Positions 44,729-56,621 of a DNA stretch of 64,000 nucleotides are shown in pieces. A program made the translations under genes and the position numbers. Under the pieces are notes generated by a model. That model was not told where the DNA came from and searched no databases. It was given only the letters and a program-made list of their open reading frames with translations. The stretch is from Neurospora tetrasperma FGSC 2508 (Eukaryota; Ascomycota; Sordariomycetes; Sordariales; Sordariaceae), in contig NW_009799101.1 of assembly GCF_000213175.1 (NCBI RefSeq), positions 4,199,946 to 4,263,945 of the forward strand, read 5' to 3'. Numbering within the stretch: position 1 is the stretch's first letter; every line of letters begins with the position of its first letter.

Positions 44729-47700
44729 TGTGAGTTGTCGTATGCATTTTAATATTGGGAGTAGTTGCCATGATGAATGTCTCTTTTCTTTTGCCGATAC
44801 GATGGACAAAAAGATCCTCAATGCTTAATCATTTTTTTTCTCAGATCTGGGGCGTGTATCAAGTTCATTGTTGACGAGCAGGGTGGGCAGGAGTATCGTG
44901 GCAGTGGGCACCACAACAGATGGAAAGCTCAGGAAGGAACTAGTGGCCCGGCTTCCATGAGCAAATCTCCGGGTTTGCGTGATGGATCGATGGATGTCGC
45001 GCATCTGCGGCTGTAAAGGCAAGAAGAGACATGGAAAGGGAAGAACATTACGAGAAGCGATATCATGGAGTCCACCGGGGTTGAGCAGTTGGTTGACAGT
45101 TGGGTGCTACATGTCAAATTTCGAGTCCAGATGACCATGACGGCAACAACAACAGACATCAAACGACAATTATTACGAGCATCAACGGGACCGATGTACC
45201 TCCCTGATTCACCCCCAAGGCCTACGAGTGAGGAGGCTCAAAGGGGAGCCCAATTGCTTGGGCATGAAACCGGCGTAGTATCAAGCCCGAGATATCAGAC
45301 CAGATAATCAAGGCTGCGCACGACAACAAGGCTGCAACACAACTGCTCGCCCCGTATACTTCATCCCAATGCTTTGCTTGAACGCTATTTACTGCGTATG
45401 CTAATCTCCTTCCATTTCAGGTAGTCTAGCTAGTGGCCTTCATTGGAGATAGCTTCCCCTGATGTTTTTTCATTTGCCAACGACCGGGACAATTGTGTGG
45501 CGATAACAAGGAAACTTCGTGCAAACCATTTCAGGTCCCAGATTCCAGGAACTCGGTATTAACCTTGCCCCAACGTTCCAACAAGCAAAGGCACGACGAA
45601 TCGGCAGCGCTGTAGCCCACTCATGATTTGATGCCGTTGAAGCGGATGGTTCCCGCCGAGCCGAGGCCTGCACGGCGTTCCCAAAACGGAAGGGCTGTCG
45701 TCGGCGGGCTCATGGGAAGCTCGGCTACGCCCGCGAAGTGAAAAAAGAGACACGTCCCTTGTTTGGCTGTCAATGGTAAGAGGGAGTCGCAGAAGATCCT
45801 TACGACATATCTGATATCATTTGTTTGCCCTTGAAAACCGTCTGTCTAGTGCTATGAAGCGGGCAATATTGCCCATGTTCCTACTAGTTTTGGGGACTAG
45901 CCTACTGCACAGCTCCTGATAGTGTCTGCAAATATTTTTTCCTTCTCCTGACGCCGGTGTTTACTTGCCCTAAACAGAACCCCCTTAGTCCTCAATGGTC
46001 GCGTTGTATCCTGGTATGGAAGCTGCATATTGGCATCATCCACAAAGTGACGGCCACCCAATAGGACAACACTTGGCCCTTACACCGGCCTCTTGAGGGT
46101 GTGTTCCTTGAAGAGGGCTGCGGAAGCCGCAGAACCGCAGCTGCTGACAGCATGACAGCTCGTTGCCCCCCCCCCTGGCAAAGCATGTTGCGCATGTTTT
46201 GGATACTACCATGACACAGACGACAGGCCTTCTAGTGGATGTAAACATCTGCCCATGCCCAACGCCGCGGTAGATCATCGATCTTCCCCATCCTTCGGGT
46301 TCCCAATTCCCGCCTGTCTGTCTCGCCAGTACCCAGCACTAACGTGGGGGTGGGTGAAGAGTGGTTGGCTGAATATCCATCATGCACTCCTGCGTTCTGC
46401 CGGGGGAAAGAGGCTGCACTGTTTGCATTTTCTGCCCATCATCTCCCCAGACTAAGTCCTCCGCCATTGCGGCCCTGCTCCCCGGGCTCACTGCAGAGTT
46501 GACATCTCAAGAAGCCCAGACTCAAACAGCAGGCCGGCTAGTCGCCCAAGGGCAGCTGGAAGTCGAGGCCACATCGTGGCCCTTCCTGAGCGTGGCTAAC
46601 CGCAATCGTCTTGCCCCCGTTCCACGGTACAGTCACGGCAAAGTCGCGGGCAGGCACGGGTAGCCAGGACTACAGTCCCTGCTCGCCACCGGGCTGCTGA
46701 TGGGGCTGCAAACCGCGAAGCCGAGACCAGGAAAGGCAATGGTCATGTCCACTCCTCCCAGCTGAGCCTCCTGTCACTTGACGAGAGTCGTGAGATATGA
46801 TAGCTCCCTCCCGGGCCCTGGCCGGACTCGAAAAGCAGGCCTAGAAGATATGCGGCCCGAATGTTTTCCTCGTGCGCTCATTTCAAGTACGAGCGGAATA
46901 AGAAACTGGAACTTGCTCCATCAACGGAAAGGAAAGATCAGTCATCCCATCTAGGAAATCCAGCGTCCACAATGAGCATGGTCTCCGCCTTCACCTGCCT
47001 GAACTGCCATCAGGCTCCATCACAATCTCCCGGTGCAAAGAGATGGGATGACTGAATGGGATGGACACTAGTCAAAACAATGACCCCCTGATACCCACTC
47101 CTTGGCGCCATGTAGCTTGCGGGGAAGATAACTCGTCAGCAAGAGATATCAGAATAATACTTAGACCTCTTGATATCACTGACTCTGTATATCTGTGTTC
47201 CAGCCCGAGGCACTTGAAACGTGGTGAACCATCATTCAGACTTCCGTCAGTAATAGCCACCTCCACTTCCTTTGCCTTGCTTTGCACTCGTTCTGTCACA
47301 TTGCAATTGTCACACTCTCATCGTCTCTCTTCGGATCTGCCGAGCACACCTCGACCCTACACTCGCCGAACTCCGACACTCAGCTGTCATCTGAGATCCT
47401 ATTGACCAAGCCTTGGAGGTTCCCGCTCACTGGCACCGCCTTTCCATCTCCCCACTACCGCAGCCAGAAACTTGAGCCAACCATATCCAACCCAGTGAAG
47501 GAACAGGTGGTTAGAGTCAAGGCATCCACCCAGAAAATTCTCAGGTTATCCCGGAAAGTTCGTCCTCGGCTGCCTACTTAACTCTTGCATGACGAACCAG
47601 AAATCCCAACCAGATCTGACCGCACCGCGCGCACGAGCCCGACGATTTGTTGACCGTTGTCAGGCAGCAAGGAGGAGTTCTTTGAACACTTCCCCTCCCG

Positions 47701-48016
47701 CATCACCACACCACGCCATCGTTGCGGGGCTCCTCCACCGACCCGGAGGGCAGCAGAACACCCTTTGGAGCAAGACAAGTGCCCCGCAAAGACGCAGAGC
47801 AGCGGTGAAGATCGAGAAGAATTATTGAGGGGAAATAATCGAAGGTATACAGAGATACTATCGAGAACTTTGACGGCAGTGTGGTGAGAATCACACCCGA
47901 CTGGTCTGTCCTCCACCAAGGACCTGGACGACGGCGGAGAACAGACGTAAGGAACAGGCTTGCAAAGCAACTTGGAGCTCACCGCCGACTTTCTCTCCAG
48001 CGAAGACACCAAGAAG
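44729..48016. other. long intergenic region before the Myb-like gene
   Basis: 3.3 kb with only short, motif-free frames. The last part, from about 47000, is C/T-rich and probably includes a long 5' leader of the Myb-like gene. No RNA gene or mobile element is recognised. Confidence 0.5.
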
Positions 48017-51000
48017 ATGTTTATCAGTGACCCAAGACCCTCTCAAGAGGAAGCCGACGAGATGGTTTGGCACAATAACCTCCTCGAAGCAGCCACTACA
48101 CCCTCAGTTACTGCTACAACCGGCTTTCCACCTCCTTCTCACAACAACCTTAATGGTCTTGACAACCAGTGGAACAAATACGTGAATCTAGAAGACTTCT
48201 GTCAAACGGCACACACCAACGACAGCACCACTGTTCCTTCCCTCCACCACATTCATCACAATCTTCAGTTTGACCCATCTTCTTCTCACCTAGACATGGA
48301 CATGGACATGATGACTTCCTTCAACACGTCCTTTGACACCATGTCTGCGAGTTCGCCGTCGGTGGGCGCCACATGGAGCGAATCATCTCCAGAGTACGAG
48401 ACGTGTCGCCAACATGAGGGACATGGTAACAGCAACAACACCAGCAGCAGCTTCAACCGGCCTTCCACTGAGAGCAATCCAAGTAATGACGCACAGTCTT
48501 TCTCTCCCACGAGTGACGCAAGCTGGGGTTCGTCTCCCGCTTCGGTATGTGTGGAGTTCTCTTCTGTTTTCCTGTCTTTTGTCTCCATCTGTGTCTCTGT
48601 TTCTGTTTCTCTTCTCCATTCCTTTTCCCGATACATTACCCCAATCCCTTCGCTTTCTTCTTTGTTCATCTTCATATACAAACAAACCAACATTGAACAT
48701 GTTACTGATCAGAGAATACTTCCAGCAGCAGATTCAGGGCAGCTACATGGACCTTTCGGATACCATTGCCACCACCACTACCACTAGCGCTAGCATCACC
48801 TTTCCCCACAGCAACAGCAGCATGTCTGCCTATCCCGGTCATCAGCAGCAGCAACAACAGCAGGCAACAGAGCTATCACAACACGGACTTACAGATGCGT
48901 CCGCGTGTCTACAAGGAAATGTTGAGACAGACACTCTGTTCAACAATGCCAGTGGTGCTCCTCCTAACCAACAAACTCTGCCGAATTTCGGCGTGGTCTG
49001 GACCTCAGCCCCGTCGTCATCACAGCCATCCATCATCTCGGCTTCGTCCCCGTTTGTTGCTTCCCATCAAGCTCAACCAAGGTGGCACAACCTGCACCAG
49101 TACTCTGTCTCTGGTGAGCCGATGTTGGATGAACCTCGGTTGTCCTCGTCACTTTCCCTCGACAACATGTCCGAAGGAGGCATGTCTACCATGCCCCCCA
49201 GCCCCATAGACCCGTTCCACAATATTGGCGCTGGCACTGGTCACCACTCACTGCCTCTGGGGTATGACGGCCTCCCCAGCCCTACGCATAGCAGCTTCGG
49301 AGTTGGACCCTCTTCTGCCAACGGCAGTGTCTCACTTCAGCACCAGCACCAACAGCAGCAGTACCCATCAGTCATGCTCAACGACAGCGGCCTTCCGTTT
49401 GACACCAATGGCGGTAGTAACTTTTCACATCATCCGTCCTCGTCGTCCTCCTCCTCCGGTGCCAGCGGTGGTGACGTTCTCTTCCGAGGCCCCATCTCCA
49501 ACCGCACGGTATTCGACTACCCGCCTTCGGGTTCTTCACACTTTCAACATGACACCAATGTCGCCGTAAAGACTGAGGGGCCAGTGGCTGTTGCGCCCAC
49601 CTCACTCTGGCTGAACAACCCTCACCACAAAACACCGACGCCTCATCCCTCTCCCGAGTCATCCCCCATTGGTGCAAACAGCTTCTTCCATCAGAACCAG
49701 ATGCCTCTGCCTCTTGACTTTGGCAGCAGCAACGCTCATTTTGGAAGTAGTCCGCATATCAACACCAGCCAACTACACCCGCACTACGTCCAACAACAGC
49801 AGGCAAGCAACCGGGCACAACGCAAGTCCCTCCCTCACAGCCCCCCGCATCGTGGAATGGGCGGTGGTGGCCGGCCATCCAGCCCCCGTTACAACCCCGC
49901 CGTCATGACAACCCGAGAGATGCTCCCTTCTCATCCCAACTCTCCTTCCATAGCCTGGGCACATCACCAGGGCCAAGGCCATCCTCACGGTCTTCCTCAT
50001 CACCATCCCCTGATGATGAAGCCAAACACCATTCCCTCCCACCATAACCAGCACCCTCACGCCTCACTGGCTTCCATGTCCTCCCATTCCCGGAGACAAC
50101 AACCCTTCCACCACGGCGTCCACCCCTACCATAGCCTGCCCTCCTCTAATAGCAAGCGTCGCAATCAAGGTCATCAAGACCACGTAACGGACCACCTCAA
50201 GCGCGCTAGAGCGGAACAAGATGCGCTTCTGGTGAAGCTTCGCAACCAAGGAAAGTCGTACAAGCAGATCCGCCAGATTGGACGGTTCACGGAGGCGGAG
50301 TCTACTCTCAGGGGACGGTATAGGACTTTGACGAAGAGTAGGGAGCAGAGGGTTAGGAGGCCGGAGTGGACTGATAAGGATGTGAGTACCCTATTTACCT
50401 CTTTTCTTTGGAGTGTCGCGTGAGTGCTGTGGAGTGGTTACAAGGGAAAAACAAGGGCTAACTTCAGTGAAAACAGCTACGTCTCCTAGAAAAAGCCGTC
50501 CGCGAATTCGCCAAAGGGCCATTAAGCGTTACTTACTCCAACCCTTCCTCTTCCTCCTCTTCCGCTGGCCCACCTTCGACTACAACACCACCCACCGACG
50601 AAGCCATGAGCATCACCTCCCTCGTCTCCAGAGACACCACCAGCACCAGCACATCCTCCACCACCTCCCCCTCTTCCTCCTCCTCTTCTACAACCCAACC
50701 AGCAGCCCCAAAAACAACTCCCAAAGGCATCCCAACCACCACCACCAAAATCCCCTGGAAACAAGTCTCCCACTACATCTTTTCCAAAGGCGGGTCCTAC
50801 AAGTTCGGCAACGCCACGGTCCGCAAGCGATGGGAGGAACTGATGCGGGACCAGCTTGCAAGAGGCAAGGATTTGCAAAAGCCGTTTTATGAGCAGCGGA
50901 GTAAGCGGAGTGCTTATAGCCATTTGCTTTCCCATTCCCATTCCCATTCCCAATCTCAGTCTGGCTCTGTCTCTGGCTCTTCTTCCGCTTCTGCTTCTGC

Positions 51001-51152
51001 TTCTGGGCTTGCTGTGTCCAGGGGTGCTGCTTCTGTCCGTCAGGCTCAGAGGGCCGTCGTGGGTGAGAACAGGGCCACAAGCATGGTCAAGCGTGAGCCT
51101 GCTTCTTCTTCTTCTTCTTTTGTGAAGCCGGAGAGAAGGGAAGAAGAGAAGG

Positions 51153-51201
<49 letters not shown>

Positions 51202-51424
51202 CGTCAATGACGGAGATGGTAATCTTGCTTACTCTGATTGGCTGGATATGAGTGCTCTAGGGGATGATGCTGAGGAGAACCATAACGGCCACGGCAACGG
51301 CCACGGCAACGGCACTGATGGCGATGGGGAGTATGAGCTTTCTGATGCGTCTGATTCGGAAGAAGATGAAGAAGAAGAAGAGGAAGAAGAAGAGGATTCG
51401 GATGATGATTACATGGAGGAGTGA
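48017..51424 (+). CDS. large Myb/SANT-like nuclear protein
   Basis: Three exons: 48017-48544, 48726-50381 and 50477-51424, all phase 0, giving 1043 residues. About 650 residues of Ser/Pro/His/Gln/Asn-rich sequence typical of transcription regulators come first. A helical block (DALLVKLRNQGKSYKQI, RFTEAESTLRGRYRTLTK) follows, and then a Myb-like repeat whose three tryptophans are W724 (PEWTDKDLRLLEKAV), W822 (KIPWKQVSHYIF) and W848 (RKRWEELM). A Ser/Thr/Pro-rich insert separates W724 from W822, where about 20 residues is usual. The tail contains poly-Asn (AAC repeat, 51153-51201) and ends in an acidic run. It is likely a nuclear DNA-binding regulator with unknown targets. The start is the first ATG in frame. 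Confidence 0.85.
51153..51201 (+). repeat. (AAC)16 coding microsatellite
   Basis: In-frame AAC repeats that encode poly-Asn in the Myb-like protein. Confidence 0.9.
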
Positions 51425-52547
51425 TCGCCGTCGGCACATCATCCTCTTTCCACCCTCTCTCTCTCTTTTCCTACAGATCGTTCTCACCTTCCGGTCTTCA
51501 TCTACCTGGTTTTCATTCACCCTAACCACAAACCTGTCGTCACTTGATGGCTTTCCAAATACGCGAGAAAAATGTGTGTGTGTATACATACCTACGAGCT
51601 CCCTTTTCTGTACTTTTGTTAGTACCGTGCAGCCTTTTCTGTACCGATACAAAACAGGATGGGGCTCGTTATAAGTACGTTGGTATCACTACAAACACAT
51701 ACATATACACGCGCGCACGCAGGGAGATAGACAAGCTGATGAACAGACGACACTGGAAGGGCTCAGATGGGTGATGGTGGATGATACATAATATGGTAGA
51801 TGGAGAGGTGAGGAAAGGAAGGTGGAGGCAGATCAATAAGGAAGGAAGAAGAGACCTAGATAGACAGAGAAACGGAACTCAACACAGGATAGGTAATAGC
51901 ACCGATACGCGCCAGGGATGGGAATACGAAATGGAAAGGAAAAGGAAAAGGTGACGGGACTTAATGGACAGGACCACCCGAGGAAGGAAAAAAAAAAAGC
52001 AAAAAGGAAAGGAAAAAGGGAATGTCAAAAGGACCTGGCGTTGCGTTTCGGTGTATACATACATACATACATACACTAGCTATTACTTCATCCAGGAGTT
52101 CGGATATTTCCGCGGGTTTCTTCTTTACTGCTGTCATTTTCCTATCGTTCTTCTGGTGTTCATATGGCGGGCTCGGCTCGGTTCGGGAGACAAGGCAGGC
52201 GGAGAGGAAATGGGATGCAAACGGTGGTCACAAGGTCTAGACTTCCACTTGCGGTGTTAGACAGACAGACACAGTTCAGAACCGTAATATCGATTTCATG
52301 TTATAGAGAAACACGCTTGGTCGTTGGTAGCGTTCATTGCTGGAGCGATGGTGATGCGTTGTCGTTCAGTGTCGTGATGCCCAACTCCGTCCGGTTAACC
52401 GGAGAAGCTCGTTCAATGTCTCACCAACGAACCGGAACCTGGCACACAAGTTGCAAGAGGCCCGACACCCGCCCGCCTCTTCCAACGGATGGATGTACGT
52501 AGACGGTTCAAACGGACATCCATCCAGCAGCTTACCACCTCCTGTCC
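51425..52547. other. convergent 3' flanks
   Basis: Between the Myb-like gene (+) and the Apa-type gene (-). Contains a (CATA)n tract near 52055-52075 and purine-rich stretches. No gene is seen. Confidence 0.6.
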
Positions 52548-53924
52548 TCACAACACCCCCTTTCTCCCCGGGCTCCTCCCCCCTTCACAGTCATTCGGCA
52601 CCCCAATCACCCTCAACAACTCCCCTACCTTTTCCGGATTCTTCCTCAACGCATCCCACTCCCTCTGACTCTTGACCAGCGCCGTGCCCGCCAACACAGT
52701 CCCATTGAGCGCCAACTTGCCCACCACCACCTCTTCTCCCGTCTCCGGATTCTTTTCCGTTATCGCTGATCCTTCCGCCAGCCGGGGAACAATAACCATG
52801 ACGTCCCGCGTCATGGCCAAGTTGTACGAGATGGTTGCTTCGCCGCCTGTTTGTATCTCGTCGGCCTTTTCCTCCTCCTCTTCTGCTGCCCCTTTCGTTG
52901 TTGTCGAATCTTGCTGTGATGCACGGGACTGTTGTAAAGACAGCTGATACAGCCGCACAGCCTCCCTAGCGCGTCTATACAATCCCAAATAAATCTGGTG
53001 CACTTCCTCCCTTGACATTTCTGGCGTCAACCGCTCTGCGAAGGTCTTGAACGGCAGTAGTTTCTTTTCCGTTTCCTTGTTGTTGTTGTTGTTGTTGTTG
53101 TCCTCAACCAGTTTCTGCGCCAACACTTCCCACCTCTTCTTCTTCTTCCCCTCCCCCTCTTTTGTTCCCGTCTCCATCTCCGTCTCAACACATTCCAACC
53201 CCTCCCTCATTTTTTCCACAACCAAAAGCTGTAAATGCCTATGCGGCTGACTTGCTCCACTATGCTCACCACAATTGAAGAACGCAAACAACTTTGGCTC
53301 TTCCCCTACTGTTGTTTCATTTCCATCACTTCTTTCCCCATTGTACTTTTGTTGATAGTGGTGGTGATAAACCTCAATACACCCCCTCACAGCTTCCAAA
53401 TCCTCTCTCTCCAACAAGTCCGTCTGCTCTTTATACTCCCTCGTACACAGGATAAAGTGTTCAGGGACAATCGCAAACTTGTTCAGCACCAGGTTATGGT
53501 GTGGAGGTAGCGGACAGATGAGCATGGCAGGGGAGGGATTATCAAAGGGGTCGAAGAAGGCCAATTTCTTCTTTTTCTTTTCGGGGGGTTCGGCGGGGAG
53601 ACTGGCATTTTCGCCGCTGGGGATGATGGGGTTGGGCTTGGGCGCTTTGGGCTTGTTGGCTAGCGAAGGGGAGAAGCGGAGTTGGAACTGTGGTTTTGAA
53701 GGATAGGTTAGAATTAAGCTTAAAAGTCAGGTTTAGCGGATGGAAGGAAAACATACAGGAATGGAATTGACGTCCACCAAGGTCACTTGGGTCGGATAAA
53801 AGTTGACGTCGCCTGATGCGCGCGCCTTGTTGAAGGCCGTCCGGACGAGCTCGGGGAGGTTTGGCGGGGCTTTGATTGGCGACATGTTGGTGTCTCGGGC
53901 TGTGTCTGTGTCTGTATTTGCCAT
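52548..53924 (-). CDS. diadenosine tetraphosphate phosphorylase / ATP adenylyltransferase (Apa1/Apa2 family)
   Basis: Two exons, 53924-53757 and 53687-52548, giving 435 residues. The intron 53756-53688 begins GTATGT. The HIT-like catalytic signature is QPHRHLQL with H205, H207 and Q209, and the surrounding FFNCGEHSGASQPH context is typical of yeast Apa1/Apa2. The FDPFDNP and LVLNKFAIVPEH motifs precede it. The enzyme phosphorolyses Ap4A to ADP and ATP, controlling dinucleotide alarmone levels in the cytosol. The fungal protein is about 110 residues longer than yeast Apa2, because of low-complexity inserts (KEGEGKKKK, poly-Asn EDNNNNNNN, AEEEEEKADE) placed in loops. Confidence 0.93.
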
Positions 53925-54254
53925 GTACAGGTAAATGCGATGCGCTGCGCAATTGACTTTTGTGTCGTTGCGTTCTGTGCGTTGCTGCGTTGGCCGTTGT
54001 CAGGAGGAAGTTGGAGAACGTGGGGTCAATTGCCGTCGCGAATAGCTTCGATGAGGTCATGGGTGGCCCGTGCGCTGCTCCCCACGTTGCTTCAGATCAT
54101 CATGAGCGCTGATGGAACGGAAGTAGGGCAAGCAAACAGTAAGAGTACAACATGGATATTACGAGTAGTCTATGCTATGCCACCGTGTAATGCTACGGGT
54201 ATCTCACATCCTTCCTGGACTCGGTGGTTGTCGTCCCATCACTCCATCCATAAC
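53925..54254. other. intergenic between two minus-strand genes
   Basis: 330 bases holding the promoter of the Apa-type gene and the 3' end of the FIT-family gene. Nothing else is recognised. Confidence 0.6.
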
Positions 54255-55509
54255 TTAAACACCAGGCAGGCCAACAATTCCACGCAACGCCGGGACGAAG
54301 CGCGGCACAATGTACGTAAAGTACAATCCCATGAGCGCGACAAGAAGCCCAGTAAGCTGTGAATCTGTTAGCAATGTCCTTCCACAATGGAGGTAACTTC
54401 GTCAACGGGGATAAACTCACCTTCTCAAACCACGTATGAAAGTAAATCGCCGTCATCAACAACATCCACGCACTCAATCCCACCACTACAAAGACCACCT
54501 TCCCCCCATGTCCCAACGCATCCCACAGCCCTCCTCCCGTCACCACGTCCCTCACCTCCCTAGCCTCATCCATCTCCGGGCTATAATCATCCCACCTCTT
54601 ATCAGCAGCCAAATCCGTTCCCGCCGACTTGACCGCCCCATCACCCATCACCACCGTCCTCTCATCCCTCACACTCCGTCTCCAATAATGCCTCGCAACC
54701 ACCCACCCAACCTCCTGCACCAAAAACGCACTCCCCAAAACCAACAAAAACACATGACCCGAGATATCGTGGCCGCCCTGCCACTTGCCTCCAGCCGCCT
54801 TACACGCCGCCGCTGTGACGAACTCCTTCAAGCCCGCCACATCCACGTTGCTCCCAACAGGCCCAGGCATCGCATCCGCCTTCACCTGCGCATTCACCCG
54901 CCCTTGCGCCTCCTGACACTTACCCCCCGTGACACGAAACCCGCGATCCACAATCGCCGGTCCAAAGAACCATTGTGTCACAAAAACCCACCAGAGCGTT
55001 ACTAGGCCCCATCTCACCACGGCTTTTATTTTTCTTCCGGTTCCATTCTCCCCCCGAGTTCCAGTGACGTTGTTGTTGTAGCCAGGATGACTAAACAAAA
55101 ACCCAAAGAAAGAAACAGTAATCCAGAACCACGCCCTCTTGACGAAAAAGACGTTGAACAAGTTATCTTTGCGCGCAAAATACGAGGGGACGGCAGCGCC
55201 GCTTTGGACGTGCGATTGCGAGACGAAATCGTAAGGACTGGCGCGGGCGGACGGGTTGAGTAGGGAGAAGAGGGTGCCGAAGAGGAGGAGGGTCGGGTAC
55301 AGCGCGAGAGCGACGAGTTCGGTGCGCGTGGGGTAGTGCGGGTTGTTGCGCTGGCTGGTAGTAGTTTTGGTAGTTTGGGTTCTTCCCCCGTTGGATGACG
55401 AGAGTTCGGGGGAGGAAGCCATGGTGGAAGAGAGCTTGCGATGGGTCAAGGTTGCGGAGGGTTGTTCGTCGGGGGAGGAGGGGATGGCTGTGGCTGGTGG
55501 CGCGTCCAT
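54255..55509 (-). CDS. FIT/Scs3-family ER lipid-droplet protein
   Basis: Two exons, 55509-54421 and 54355?-54255 as splice-corrected 54356-54255, giving 396 residues. The intron 54420-54357 begins GTGAGT and ends TTCACAG. After a Ser/Thr-rich N-terminus, six hydrophobic segments can be followed. The family signature GHDISGHVFLL lies in the middle; its His and a later conserved His (YFHTWFEK) are the proposed catalytic residues of FIT2/Scs3. The last helix (GLLVALMGLYFTYIVP) comes from exon 2. FIT proteins sit in the ER membrane, act on acyl-CoA and support lipid-droplet budding and normal phospholipid balance. A loop of about 50 residues between membrane segments (VDRGFRVTGGKCQEAQG onward) is characteristic of fungal members. 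Confidence 0.92.
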
Positions 55510-56621
55510 TTAGGTGGTGGTGGTTTTGTTTTTTGGTTTTCGTACGGCGTAAGTTAATCGTCGTTCGACAGGATTGTTCGTTTGGTTATCGCAAGGGAGA
55601 GTGACTTCGCGATTGCTGGTGTGTTGCCAGTTCAGGGAGAGCGTGAGCTTGTGAATAGTTCGAGTAATGACAGTTTGTGTTTTAGGACGTAGTCGACATG
55701 GCAGGAAATAAAAGGTCTGAGACAAGTAGCGAGAAGTGGACGAAATGAGATCAGCAACAAGTTGTGACGATATTCTTGCTGTAGTCGTCCGGCCTTGCTC
55801 TTTTTGGACCCAGAGCCAAGGAGGGAGTGTGTCGCGATGCAAGATTGTTTGAGGGACCGAAAGGCCGCTATGACGTTACTACCTATCGACCTGAGCTTGC
55901 CTGCCCCGTTTGCGCCGGTCTTGCCAAGTTGCGACTTCGCTATGACTGCGACCGAGGTTGATGACTCAGCAAGCAAGTGCGTACTATATCTGAAGCCGGC
56001 AATAACCCTAACCCGTAGAAGCAGCCAGCACAATCAGGAGACATCTGCCATCAACGCCATCAACGCCACGGTCACCCATCACCAAACCAAGCACACACTT
56101 TACTATGAGTCACTCAAACAATGAACAAAGACAAGTCCTTTTGAATCAAAAATCTATTTTCGGCAGTCTTCACCCATTGGATAAAGAGACGCCATCATAT
56201 GTTCATGAAGGGTGGTGCTTGCTATATACGAATCTCCTTTTTCTTTCTAAACACCGACTTTTCCATCGTGCTGAATATCAATGCCAAGGTCAACTGGTAT
56301 CATATGTAAAAAGTGAAGCCGCAAAGTTTCCTGTGTGTAACCCTCCATTGTGAACCCCCCTCTGTTGTTCAAGGTGAACGCCGAACCAAATGATGTAGAA
56401 AAAGCAAACTGATGCAGAAATAAGAAAGATGAGACCGAAGAACCAAGATGAAACCAATGAAAAATTCAAGACAAAAGGTGAAAAGGCGTCCTGAATGTCA
56501 GGCCGTTCAGAAGAATCGAAAAATGTTGGTCATGAGAAGTGAAATCCAAGAAGAAGAAAAAAGTGGCCAAGGACCAAGAACCTCTTTGCGCGTTACATAG
56601 CACTACTCACAGCCCAACCGC
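55510..56621. other. intergenic
   Basis: Promoter side of the FIT-family gene and 3' flank of the GH55 gene. Frames of up to 133 codons lack motifs. The AT-rich part around 56330-56570 probably holds the GH55 3' untranslated region. Confidence 0.5.
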
